From NCBI RefSeq assembly GCF_014202475.1, contig NZ_JACHGV010000007.1, positions 372,001-436,000 of the forward strand: 64,000 bases of DNA. Reading direction: 5' to 3'. Below, piece after piece: positions 51,130-59,249 of the stretch. Position numbers and translations under genes: made by a program. The notes beneath the pieces were generated by a model that was given only the letters and a program-made list of their open reading frames with translations, made no database searches and was not told where the DNA came from. The DNA comes from Streptomyces paradoxus (GTDB lineage Bacteria > Actinomycetota > Actinomycetes > Streptomycetales > Streptomycetaceae). Every line of letters begins with the position of its first letter. The first letter of the stretch is position 1.

Positions 51130-51732
51130 CTAGGCGCGCAGCCGCGCCAGCACCTCGTCGTCGAGGACGAAGGGCCGCTCCTCGGGCAACAGCCCGGCGG
51201 CCGCGTCCAGTTGTCCCGCCCGCACCAGCCCGTGGATCTCCCTGGCGAGCGGCGTGACGTCCTCGATCCCCGCGATCCACTCGTCCGCGTACCGCGCGGC
51301 GGCCTCCCCCGCGAGCCCCAGCTGGAGCGACCGGTGCGGCAGCGGGTTGAGGTGCAGGTCCCGTTCCGGATCCCACTGCACCCGCGCGGGCGCCTGCCTC
51401 AACTGCCGCTTCCAGGAGGCCTGGTCACCGTGCAGGGCGGGGACGTGGTGGGACAGGCAGGCGTTGCGCAGCGCCCAGAGGAAGCCCTCGCGGTGGATCT
51501 CGATCGCCAGGACCGTCTCCTGGCCCTCCTTGGTGCCCCAGCCGCAGCGGTACATCATCCACAGGAACGACGGCTTGATCCAGGTCATGCGATCCCGCTT
51601 CCAGGACGACGGGAAGCGGCCCAGGCGGGCGGCGGGGCCGCCGATCTCCCGGCGGTAGGCCTGGTAGACGGTGATCGTGGAGTCGGTATGGCGGGCGCGC
51701 ACCCGGAATCTCGGTTCGTTTCGATCGTTCAC
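51130..51732 (-). CDS. DUF4291-family protein
   Basis: This 200-residue cytoplasmic protein matches the DUF4291 pattern: STITVYQAYRREIG, RDRMTWIKPSFLWMMYRCGW, GQETVLAIEIHREGF, WDPERDLHLNPLPHRSLQLG. Family function is unknown. GTG at 51732 is the likely start although no ribosome binding site is obvious; the upstream frame overlaps the divergent SnoaL gene. The conserved TWIKPSFLWMM block is intact and the length is normal. Confidence 0.88.
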   Translation of the reverse strand: MNDRNEPRFRVRARHTDSTITVYQAYRREIGGPAARLGRFPSSWKRDRMTWIKPSFLWMMYRCGWGTKEGQETVLAIEIHREGFLWALRNACLSHHVPALHGDQASWKRQLRQAPARVQWDPERDLHLNPLPHRSLQLGLAGEAAARYADEWIAGIEDVTPLAREIHGLVRAGQLDAAAGLLPEERPFVLDDEVLARLRA

Positions 51733-51826
51733 GGAGGACAGGCTGGCCCCCGTCGTCCTGTGGCGGCCAGCGAATTTCACGCGCACGGCTCTTGGTTCGT
51801 GCCCCGTCGTGCCCAACACTGAGCCG

Positions 51827-52297
51827 ATGACGCAGCGCGTGGAGCTCGCTACCGTGAGGGACCGGCTGGCCGTCGACGGGCTGATCACCGACTACGCGGT
51901 GGCGGTCGACGACGGTGACTGGGAGGCGTACCGGGGACTGTTCACCCCTCGGGGGCGGGCGGACTACCGCTCGGCCGGCGGCATCGAAGGAGAGGTCCGG
52001 ACGGTAGCCGCCTGGCTCGCGGAGAGCCTGCGGGTGTTCCCGATGCGGCAGCATCTGATCGTCAACCGGCGGGTGCGCTTCGGGATCTGGGAGCAGGACA
52101 CCGGCGACACGGCCGAGGTGCAGGCCGACTACGTCAACCCCATGGCCACGGCGGGACCCGCTCCCGACTTCGTGTGCGGCGGCCGGTACGCCTTCGCGGC
52201 GCTGCGCACGGACGACGGGTGGCGGCTGAGCGGGGTCGTCGTACGGGAGAAGTGGCGGCGCCTTCCCGAGCCGCGGACGGCGCCTGTGGTCAACTGA
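51827..52297 (+). CDS. SnoaL/NTF2-like fold protein
   Basis: This 156-residue protein has the SnoaL-like start (LAVDGLITDYAVAVDDGDWE, then YRGLFTPRGRADYRSAGG) and end (FAALRTDDGWRLSGVVVREK). Such proteins bind hydrophobic small molecules and include dehydratases, cyclases and many of unknown role. The ATG at 51827 agrees with the family start; a longer frame overlaps the DUF4291 gene and is rejected. It diverges from that gene with a 94-bp gap. Confidence 0.86.
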   Translation: MTQRVELATVRDRLAVDGLITDYAVAVDDGDWEAYRGLFTPRGRADYRSAGGIEGEVRTVAAWLAESLRVFPMRQHLIVNRRVRFGIWEQDTGDTAEVQADYVNPMATAGPAPDFVCGGRYAFAALRTDDGWRLSGVVVREKWRRLPEPRTAPVVN

Positions 52298-52365
52298 CCC
52301 GGCGTCCTGTGTGCTAGATCGTCCGCAAGGCGCACACTGGAGGCACCCGCGGGTAGGAGGCGCCT

Positions 52366-53931
52366 ATGAAGACGCTCGGCCACTGGCTCGCCTCCCCCTG
52401 GCGCCGCTCGGCCGCCGCGGCGGTCGCGGGCGCCCTCCCCGTCCTGGCCTTCCCCGCGCCGGCCCTGTGGTGGTGCGCCTACGTCGCCCTGGTCCCCTGG
52501 CTCCTGCTGCTGCGCACCGCGCCGACCGGGAAGCGGGCCGCGTACGACGGCTGGTGGGGCGGCTTCGGCTTCATGCTGGCCATGCACCACTGGCTGCTGC
52601 CGAGCCTGCACGTGTTCACGTTCCTCATCGCCGCCCTGCTGGGCGCGCTGTGGGCACCGTGGGGCTGGCTGGTGCGCCGTCTCCTGGGAGGGCTCCCCTC
52701 CCTCGGCCGGGTCACGGTCGCGCTCCTGGTTGTGCCGTCGGGCTGGCTGGCCGCCGAGCTGGTCCGTTCCTGGCAGGGGCTCGGCGGCCCCTGGGGCATG
52801 CTCGGCAGCAGTCAGTGGCAGACCGAGCCGGCGCTGCGGCTCGCCTCGGTCGGCGGGGTGTGGCTGCTCAGCTACCTGCTCGTGGCCGTCAACGTCGCGG
52901 TCGCCGTCCTCGTCGCGGTCCGCCGGGCCCGGGTGCCCGCCGTGGCCGGTCTCGTCGCCACGGCCGCCGTCACCTCGGCCGCCTGGGCGTTCTCGCCCCG
53001 CCCCGCCGTCGACGGCAAGGTCAGGATGGCCGCCGTGCAGCCGGGCGTCATCGCGGGCCCGGACGCCCGGTTCGCCCGCGAGGAGCAGCTCACCCGCCGG
53101 CTCGCCGGCCAGGACGCCGACCTGATCGTCTGGGGCGAGAGCAGCGTCGGCTTCGACCTCGACGACCGGCCCGACCTCGCCCGGCGGCTCGCCGGCCTCT
53201 CCCGCGCGACGGGCGCCGACATCCTGGTCAACGTGGACGCCCGGCGCTCCGACAAGCCCGGCATCTACAAGAGTTCGGTCCTGGTCGGCCCCGACGGCCT
53301 GACCGGCGAGCGCTACGACAAGATGCGGCTCGTGCCCTTCGGCGAGTACATCCCGGCCCGGTCCCTGCTCGGCTGGGCCACCTCCGTCGGCAAGGCCGCG
53401 GGCGAGGACCGCCGGCGCGGCTCGCAGCCGGTCGTGATGAACGTCGGGGACGGTCTGCGCGTCGGCCCGCTGGTGTGCTTCGAGACCGCCTTCCCCGACA
53501 TGACCCGCCACCTCACCCGGGAGGGCGTCGACGTGCTGATCGGCCAGTCGTCGACGTCCACGTTCCAGCACAGCTGGGCGCCCGGGCAGCACGCGTCGCT
53601 CGCCGCCCTGCGGGCCGCCGAGACCGGCCGCCCCATGGTGCACGCGACCCTGACGGGCGTCTCCGCCGTCTACGGCCCGGACGGGCAGCGCGTCGGATCA
53701 TGGCTCGGTACCGACGCCTCCGCCGCGCGGATCTACGAGATCCCCCTCGCCCACGGCACCACGCCCTACGTCCGCCACGGCGACTGGGCGGTGCACGCGG
53801 CGATGCTGATCCTCGCCCTGTGGGCCGTCGGCGAGGGCCTGCGGACCGTACGGCTCAGGCGGTCCGCTGCTGAACCGCCCGTACCACCCGCTCGCACAGT
53901 TCATGGGTCTCCAGCGCGTCCCGGGCGCTGA
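52366..53931 (+). CDS. lnt: Apolipoprotein N-acyltransferase
   Basis: This 521-residue membrane enzyme adds the third acyl chain to lipoproteins. Six or more hydrophobic segments fill residues 15-215, followed by a nitrilase-fold domain. The catalytic triad is visible: Glu258 (WGESS), Lys319 (YDKMRLVPFGEY) and Cys371 (LVCFETAFPD). ATG at 52366 follows GGTAGGAGG by about 5 nt. Its last 77 bp overlap the Gfo/Idh gene tail-to-tail. Actinobacteria often have two lnt copies; this is one of them, and the operon lacks the ppm1 fusion seen in mycobacteria. Confidence 0.94.
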   Translation: MKTLGHWLASPWRRSAAAAVAGALPVLAFPAPALWWCAYVALVPWLLLLRTAPTGKRAAYDGWWGGFGFMLAMHHWLLPSLHVFTFLIAALLGALWAPWGWLVRRLLGGLPSLGRVTVALLVVPSGWLAAELVRSWQGLGGPWGMLGSSQWQTEPALRLASVGGVWLLSYLLVAVNVAVAVLVAVRRARVPAVAGLVATAAVTSAAWAFSPRPAVDGKVRMAAVQPGVIAGPDARFAREEQLTRRLAGQDADLIVWGESSVGFDLDDRPDLARRLAGLSRATGADILVNVDARRSDKPGIYKSSVLVGPDGLTGERYDKMRLVPFGEYIPARSLLGWATSVGKAAGEDRRRGSQPVVMNVGDGLRVGPLVCFETAFPDMTRHLTREGVDVLIGQSSTSTFQHSWAPGQHASLAALRAAETGRPMVHATLTGVSAVYGPDGQRVGSWLGTDASAARIYEIPLAHGTTPYVRHGDWAVHAAMLILALWAVGEGLRTVRLRRSAAEPPVPPARTVHGSPARPGR

Positions 53932-54760
53932 GCACCTTGCCCGTACGGACGGCGTCGAGGAAGGCGAGTACCGCCTGCTCGATCCCGCGCTGCCGGGCCA
54001 CCGGCACCCAGTCCCCGCGCCGCCGCACGGTCGGCTGGCCCTTGTGGTCGACGACCTCCGCGAGATTGATCACCTGCCGCTTGGTGTCCTGCCCGGACAC
54101 CTCCAGGATCTCCTCGGCGGAACCGCTGAGCCGGTTCATCACGCCGAGCGCGGTGAAGCCGTCCCCGGCGAGCTGGAGCACCAGGTGGTGCAGCAGCCCG
54201 TCCTGGACGCGGGCGCGCACCGTCACGTCGTCGATCTCGCCGGGCACCAGGAACCGGAGGGTGTCGACGACGTGGATGAAGTCGTCGAGGATCATCGCGC
54301 GGGGTTCCTCCGGCAGCCCGATGCGGTTCTTCTGCATCAGGATCAGTTCGCGCGGATGGTCCGCGCACTGTGTGTAGCCGGGGGCGTAGCGCCGGTTGAA
54401 GCCGACGGCGAGGCTCACGCCCCGCTCCTCGGCGAGCGCCACCAGCCGCGCGGAGTCGTCGAGCGCGTAGGCGAGCGGCTTGTCGGCGTACGTCGGTACG
54501 CCCGCCTCCAGCAGCCGCGTCACGATCTCCGGGTGCACGAGCGTGGGCGCGTGCACGAACGCCGCGTCGAGGTCCGCCGCGATCAGGGAGTCGAGGGTGG
54601 TGTGCCGCCGCTCCGGCGGTATGTGCAGGCCCTCGGCGACCCGGTCGAGGGTGGCGGGTGTGCGGGTCTGCAGGTGCAGTTCCACCCCGGGCAGGAAGGC
54701 GAGGACCGGGAGGTAGGCCTTCTGTGCGATGTCGCCGAGTCCGATGCAGCCGACCTTCAC
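53855..54760 (-). CDS. Gfo/Idh/MocA-family oxidoreductase
   Basis: This 301-residue NAD(P)-dependent sugar or inositol dehydrogenase-like protein has the Rossmann GCIGLGDIAQKAYLPVL at the start, ADKPLAYALDDSARL with the conserved EKP-like Lys, and the C-terminal substrate sheet (LVPGEIDDVTVRARVQDGLL). GTG at 54760 follows GAGGAG by about 8 nt. The 3' end overlaps lnt by 77 bp on the other strand, so the last 25 residues of both proteins share DNA. It is separated from a FAD monooxygenase by 13 bp on the same strand. Confidence 0.91.
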   Translation of the reverse strand: MKVGCIGLGDIAQKAYLPVLAFLPGVELHLQTRTPATLDRVAEGLHIPPERRHTTLDSLIAADLDAAFVHAPTLVHPEIVTRLLEAGVPTYADKPLAYALDDSARLVALAEERGVSLAVGFNRRYAPGYTQCADHPRELILMQKNRIGLPEEPRAMILDDFIHVVDTLRFLVPGEIDDVTVRARVQDGLLHHLVLQLAGDGFTALGVMNRLSGSAEEILEVSGQDTKRQVINLAEVVDHKGQPTVRRRGDWVPVARQRGIEQAVLAFLDAVRTGKVLSARDALETHELCERVVRAVQQRTA

Positions 54761-54773
54761 GGGATGATCTCCT

Positions 54774-55958
54774 CTAACGGTTGCCTGCCGGGGTCTGCTC
54801 GGAGCATACGGCGTCCGCCCGCGGGGGCCGCCAGTCGGCGATGCCGTCGAAGCCGCGCAGGAACAGTGCGGGCCCGGCCTTGGACAGCGTGGCCATGGCG
54901 GTGTCGCGTACGGCGATCGCGGCACGGTTCGTCATGAGGTTGAGGCGGGCGACCCGCACGGCCCGGCGTGCGACGGCGGTCGTGCGGGGCAGCCGTGCGG
55001 CGGTGTAGGCGGGCAGGTCGCCACGGTGGTGCGCGAGGACGATCGCGTCCTCGATGGCCAGATTGCCGCCCTGGCCGAGGGTCGGCGGCATGGCGTGCGC
55101 GGCGTCGCCGAGCAGGGCGACCCGGCCGTGGTGGTAGGCGGGCAGGGGTGCGGTGATGTGGTGGACGTCGTGGCGCAGGACGTCCTCGGGCCGGACGGCG
55201 GCGAGCACGGCGGGGATCGGGTCGTGCCAGTCGCCGAAGCGGCTCAGCAGCTCGGCCCTCTCGTCGGGCGCGTGGCCGCCGGCGGGCGTGACCGCGGCGC
55301 CGTAGGCGTAGACGCGGCCGTCCTTGAGGGGGTGCGTGCCCCAGATGCGGCCCCTGCCCCAGGTCTCGTGCGAGGCGAACTCGGCGCCGGGCACGGGGAT
55401 CACGATCCGCCAGGTGGTGAAGCCGGAGTACACGGCCCCGGGGTGGGCGGGGAAGAGCGCCTGGCGTACGGCGGAGCGAATGCCGTCCGCGCCCACCACC
55501 AGGTCGGCCTCCAGCACCCGGCCGTGGGTGCTGACCCGGGCGGGCCGGTCGGTACCGCCACTGTCGGCGAGGGTCGCGGCGGCGTCGGTGCGGATGGTGC
55601 CCGGCGGGAGCCGGGAGGCCAGGCTCGCGATGAGGGTGGCGCGGTGCAGCAGCACGAGTGGGCCGCCGAAGCGCTCGGCGGCGGCGTCGGCGGAGGACCG
55701 CGACAGCCACCGGCCGGAGGGGGCCCGCAGGCCGCCGTCCCCGGACCAGGCGGCGAGGTCGCGGATCTCGTCGCCGAGTCCGATGGCGTCCAGCGCGCGC
55801 AGGGAGTTGGGCGCGAGGGAGATCGCCGCGCCCACCGGTTCCAGCGATGGGGCGCGCTCCAGCACCGTGACCCGCAGGCCGCGCTGGTGCAGGGCGACCG
55901 CCGCCGTCAGACCTCCGATACCGCCACCGATCACGACGGCATGCCCGGGCTGTGTCAT
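54774..55958 (-). CDS. FAD-dependent monooxygenase
   Basis: This 394-residue class A flavoprotein has GGGIGGLTAAVALHQRG at the N-terminus, the DG motif (VVGADGIRSAVR), and GDAAHAMPPTLGQGGNLAIE. The family hydroxylates aromatic or polyketide-like compounds with NAD(P)H. The target is unknown. It lies 84 bp from a divergent TetR regulator with two 14-bp palindromes between them, so it is probably induced by a small ligand. The Gfo/Idh gene behind it is probably co-transcribed. Confidence 0.92.
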   Translation of the reverse strand: MTQPGHAVVIGGGIGGLTAAVALHQRGLRVTVLERAPSLEPVGAAISLAPNSLRALDAIGLGDEIRDLAAWSGDGGLRAPSGRWLSRSSADAAAERFGGPLVLLHRATLIASLASRLPPGTIRTDAAATLADSGGTDRPARVSTHGRVLEADLVVGADGIRSAVRQALFPAHPGAVYSGFTTWRIVIPVPGAEFASHETWGRGRIWGTHPLKDGRVYAYGAAVTPAGGHAPDERAELLSRFGDWHDPIPAVLAAVRPEDVLRHDVHHITAPLPAYHHGRVALLGDAAHAMPPTLGQGGNLAIEDAIVLAHHRGDLPAYTAARLPRTTAVARRAVRVARLNLMTNRAAIAVRDTAMATLSKAGPALFLRGFDGIADWRPPRADAVCSEQTPAGNR

Positions 55959-55976
55959 GGCTCCTCCTCGCGTGCG

Positions 55977-56019
55977 ACTACACCTGTAGTGAGACCATCG
56001 ACGTTACTACAGCTGTAGT
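55977..56019. promoter_or_regulatory. Twin TetR operators
   Basis: ACTACACCTGTAGT (55977-55990) and ACTACAGCTGTAGT (56006-56019, perfect) share ACTACA-N2-TGTAGT and are 29 bp apart centre to centre, close to three helical turns. They sit between the monooxygenase and the TetR gene. Confidence 0.85.
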
Positions 56020-56039
56020 CGGACGGGTAGCTTGGGTCC

Positions 56040-56630
56040 ATGTCCGTACGCACCGCCGGCCCCTCCCGCTCCGACCTGGTCGCCGACACCGCCCTCGCCC
56101 TGCTCGCCGAGCGCGGCATGCGCGGCCTCACGCACCGGGCGGTCGACGAGTCGGCCGGACTCCCCCAGGGCTCCACGTCGAACCTCGCGCGCACCCGGCA
56201 GGCCCTGCTGGAGCTGGCGGTGCGGCGTCTGGCCGAGCGCGAGGCCCGGGTCCTGGCCCTGCACGAGATGCCGGACCCCGGGGCCGGGGCCGCCTCCCTG
56301 GCGGACGCGCTGGCCCTGGCGACCCACCGGGCCCTGACGGGCCACCGCGCACTCACGCTCGCCCGCTACGAACTGGCCCTGGAGGCGACGCGCCGCCCCG
56401 AGCTGCGGGCGTTCTTCGACGCCACGGGCGCCCGCTTCCGGGACCAGCTGGCCGCCCTGGTCACCGGCCTGGGCTCGACCGACCCGGCCCGGCACACCCT
56501 GTCGCTGATCGCCTGGGCGGACGGGCTGATGTTCAGCTGTGTGGCGGGGTCGTTCGGCGCCGAGGTGCCGAGCCTGGAGGAGGTGCGGGCCGGGTTGCGG
56601 GAACTGCTGGAAGGCATGCTGGGGGGCTGA
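56040..56630 (+). CDS. TetR-family transcriptional regulator
   Basis: This 196-residue repressor has the TetR helix-turn-helix (GLTHRAVDESAGLPQGSTSN, about residues 29-48) and a ligand-binding helical domain. Twin operators lie just upstream, between it and the FAD monooxygenase; it likely represses both genes until a hydrophobic ligand binds. TAGCTT lies 6 nt before the ATG, so the mRNA may be leaderless. The protein ends 43 bp before the DinB gene. Confidence 0.93.
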   Translation: MSVRTAGPSRSDLVADTALALLAERGMRGLTHRAVDESAGLPQGSTSNLARTRQALLELAVRRLAEREARVLALHEMPDPGAGAASLADALALATHRALTGHRALTLARYELALEATRRPELRAFFDATGARFRDQLAALVTGLGSTDPARHTLSLIAWADGLMFSCVAGSFGAEVPSLEEVRAGLRELLEGMLGG

Positions 56631-56673
56631 AAATCTTGTGGTGCGGCAGGGGCGGCTCGGAAAGGATGCGTCC

Positions 56674-57186
56674 ATGACGAACGAACGCCACGAGCCCGCC
56701 ACCACCGCCGACGAACGCACGATGCTGGAGGGCTGGCTGGACTACCACCGCCGGACCCTTGCCTGGAAGTGTGAGGGCTTGACCGACGCCCAGCTCCGCA
56801 CCGCCGCGGTGGAGCCGTCCGAGCTGAGCCTGATGGGGCTGGTGCGGCACATGGCGGAGGTGGAGCGGGGCTGGTTCCGCAAGGTCCTCACGGCCGAGGA
56901 CGCCGGCCCGGTCTACTACACCGAGGAGGATCCGGACGGCGAGTTCCATCTCTCCGAGTCCGACACGTGGGAGGAGGCGTACGCCACCTGGCAGGCCGAG
57001 ATCGAGACCGCCCGGCGCAACGCGGCCCGCTTCGGCCTCGACGACATCTCCGAGGGCAAGCACCGGCGCACCGGCGAGCGCTTCAACCTGCGCTGGATCT
57101 ACACGCACATGATCGAGGAGTACGCGCGGCACAACGGCCACGCCGACCTGATCCGCGAGCGCATCGACGGTGCAACCGGCGACTGA
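56674..57186 (+). CDS. DinB/DUF664-family protein
   Basis: This 170-residue four-helix-bundle protein belongs to the DUF664 branch of the DinB superfamily. The metal-ligand histidines lie in LMGLVRHMAEVERGWFRKVL and in YTHMIEEYARHNGHADLIRE. Relatives use mycothiol or other thiols for transferase reactions. ATG at 56674 follows AAAGGA by about 8 nt. It is on the same strand as TetR and may share its transcript. Confidence 0.91.
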   Translation: MTNERHEPATTADERTMLEGWLDYHRRTLAWKCEGLTDAQLRTAAVEPSELSLMGLVRHMAEVERGWFRKVLTAEDAGPVYYTEEDPDGEFHLSESDTWEEAYATWQAEIETARRNAARFGLDDISEGKHRRTGERFNLRWIYTHMIEEYARHNGHADLIRERIDGATGD

Positions 57187-57299
57187 CGTCACCCCCGTCA
57201 CACCGGCGACCTCCGTACGGGGCGCGAGATCACCCGCGCGGGGCATCCTGCACCCTGTCCACGGGCTCACCGGGGGCCGGACGCACCAGAGTTGCGCGG

Positions 57300-57821
57300 G
57301 TGCATCGAACGACGACCACAGCGACGCTCCTGCTGACCGTGGCGGTCTCGGCCCTCACCGGCTGTACGACGGTCCCGCATCCCACCGCGCCGGGCCCCCC
57401 GGCGGCACCGCCCCGGCCGCCGGCGCCGGAACGGCAGGACGCGGCGGAGCCTCAGATCGTGCAGGCGCCGGTCCGTGAGGCGCTGCAGCTCATCGAAGAG
57501 GAGTCCCGCCACCCGGAGCCGGCCGCGCCGGCGACCCGCCCGGCCATGCCTCCGGCGGCCGCGCCGGAACCGGGGACGCCGCAGCCCGTCCACCGCGACG
57601 TCCGTCCGCGCCCCGCCCGTCCGCAGCACCCCGGGCCCGCTCGGCGCGGCCCCCAGCGGTCGCAAACCGACCTCCCCGACGTGTCGGATTCGGGACGTCA
57701 GGACGTCGAGAAGAGCGTCCCGAACGGCAACGCGGACGTATGCGCGCTGGGCAGGCGCTACGGGGGGTGGCGGGCGGACAGCCCGGAGGCGACGATCTGC
57801 CGTGACACGTACGGGCGTTGA
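57300..57821 (+). CDS. Pro/Ala/Arg-rich lipoprotein, function unknown
   Basis: This 173-residue protein has a signal peptide (TTTTATLLLTVAVSALTGC) with lipobox LTGC at residue 19-22 and so is a lipoprotein or membrane-anchored. The middle is Pro/Ala-rich, and the C-terminus (DVCALGRRYGGWRADSPEAT ICRDTYGR split) has a small Cys/Trp motif common in Streptomyces secreted proteins. GTG at 57300 is chosen; there is no strong ribosome binding site. It converges with a helical protein gene across a strong hairpin. Confidence 0.72.
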   Translation: MHRTTTTATLLLTVAVSALTGCTTVPHPTAPGPPAAPPRPPAPERQDAAEPQIVQAPVREALQLIEEESRHPEPAAPATRPAMPPAAAPEPGTPQPVHRDVRPRPARPQHPGPARRGPQRSQTDLPDVSDSGRQDVEKSVPNGNADVCALGRRYGGWRADSPEATICRDTYGR

Positions 57822-57826
57822 ACGGA

Positions 57827-57849
57827 CGCCGGCCGGGCCTCGGCCGGCG
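57827..57849. terminator. Bidirectional hairpin between convergent genes
   Basis: CGCCGGCCG and CGGCCGGCG form a perfect 9-bp stem with the loop GGCCT, 5 bp after the lipoprotein stop and 2 bp before the end of the facing gene. Confidence 0.7.
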
Positions 57850-57851
57850 GG

Positions 57852-58352
57852 TCAGGGCCGCTGCCGCGGCGGCGTCCAGGTTCCCGCGCCGCCCTCCCCG
57901 AGCCGGGACTCCAGGCGGCCGATGGCCGCCCACACGCCCTCGCCGTAGCTGTCGTCGGCGAGGGCGGCGGCGGCCTCCCGGGCCCACCGCAGGTGCGTGC
58001 GGGCGGCGTCGCGGCGGCCGAGTCCGAGGTAGTCGTCCGCGAGGTTCAGGTGCAGGGAGGGGTAGATCGCGATCACCGCGGCCACCGCGACGGCCTCCTC
58101 CCTGGCCTCCTCGGCCGCCGTCAGGGCACGCAGGTCCCAGGCCAGTTCGTCCGCCGGGTCGTCCTGGGTGTCGGCCAGGTAGTGGGCGAGGGTGCAGCGG
58201 TGCAGCGGGTCGCCGTGCTCGCCGATCTCCGCCCACAGGCCGAGGTACCGGTGCCTCGCCTCCTCCCGGTCCCCCGCGTGGTGCAGCATGACGACCTGCC
58301 CGATCCGCGTCAGCACGGCATCGGGCGCCGCCTGCTCCTGTCGCTCCGCCAC
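57852..58352 (-). CDS. Helical (TPR-like) cytoplasmic protein, function unknown
   Basis: This 166-residue protein is all-helical: LTRIGQVVMLHHAGDREEAR, RCTLAHYLADTQDDPADELA, and a TPR-like pair ending HLNLADDYLGLGRRDAARTH LRWAREAAAAL. It resembles small tetratricopeptide proteins of Streptomyces. GTG at 58352 has GGAGGG just upstream; the longer frame to 58454 is rejected. Partners and role are unknown. Confidence 0.75.
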   Translation of the reverse strand: MAERQEQAAPDAVLTRIGQVVMLHHAGDREEARHRYLGLWAEIGEHGDPLHRCTLAHYLADTQDDPADELAWDLRALTAAEEAREEAVAVAAVIAIYPSLHLNLADDYLGLGRRDAARTHLRWAREAAAALADDSYGEGVWAAIGRLESRLGEGGAGTWTPPRQRP

Positions 58353-58473
58353 GACGCCCTCCGCGCACTCGCCGGCTGTTCCCGCCGACGCTAACCCCAG
58401 CCGGGGGCGATCCGGCTCAGGCGGCTCCGGACACCGCCGGGCCCGGCACGGCACGGCCGTACGGCCGGGTGCG

Positions 58474-59157
58474 TCAGCCCAGGTTCGGGATCGTCCAGTC
58501 GATCGGCGTGTGCCCCTGTGCCGCCACCGCCTCGTTGATCTGCGTGAAGGGTCGCGAGCCGAAGAACTTCTTCGCGGACAGGGGCGAGGGGTGCGCTCCC
58601 TTGATCACGGCATGCCGGGACTCGTCGATCAGCGGGAGCTTCTTCTGCGCGTAGTTGCCCCACAGAACGAAGACCGCCGGGTCGGGGCGCGAGGCCACGG
58701 CCCGGATCACTGCGTCGGTGAACTTCTCCCAGCCCCGGCCCTTGTGGGAGTTGGCCTCGCCGCCGCGGACCGTGAGCACCGCGTTGAGCAGCAGCACGCC
58801 CTGCCGGGCCCACGGCATGAGGTAGCCGTTGTCCGGGATCGGCGTGCCCAGCTCCTGGTGCATCTCCTTGTAGATGTTGCGCAGGGACGGCGGGATCCGC
58901 ACCCCCGGCCTGACCGAGAAGCACAGCCCGTGCCCCTGCCCCTCGCCGTGGTACGGGTCCTGACCGAGGATCAGGACCTTGACCTCCTCGTACGGCGTGG
59001 CGTCCAGCGCCGCGAAGACCTCCTCGCGCGGCGGATGGACGGGACCCTTCGCCCGCTCCTCCTCGACGAACTCCGTCAGCTCCTTGAACCAGGGCTGCTG
59101 CAGCTCGTCACCCAGAACCCCGCGCCAGGACTCGGGCAGCATGGCGATGTCGGTCAC
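58474..59157 (-). CDS. ung: Uracil-DNA glycosylase
   Basis: This 227-residue family-1 uracil-DNA glycosylase removes uracil from DNA. The catalytic motif GQDPYHGEGQGHGLCFSV with the essential Asp, and the DNA-clamp motif HPSPLSAKKFFGSRPF, are intact. GTG at 59157 follows GAGGA by about 7 nt; a GTG at 59184 is possible but less well placed. The length fits the family. It lies alone between the helical protein and an oligopeptide-binding lipoprotein. Confidence 0.96.
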   Translation of the reverse strand: MTDIAMLPESWRGVLGDELQQPWFKELTEFVEEERAKGPVHPPREEVFAALDATPYEEVKVLILGQDPYHGEGQGHGLCFSVRPGVRIPPSLRNIYKEMHQELGTPIPDNGYLMPWARQGVLLLNAVLTVRGGEANSHKGRGWEKFTDAVIRAVASRPDPAVFVLWGNYAQKKLPLIDESRHAVIKGAHPSPLSAKKFFGSRPFTQINEAVAAQGHTPIDWTIPNLG

Positions 59158-59249
59158 GTCAACGTCCTCACGATGTGCGGTCACTTCAGGCCACAGAACC
59201 TACAGGCGACCACTGACAACGTGCCCGGGAAAGCCGGCAGCCGGCCCGC

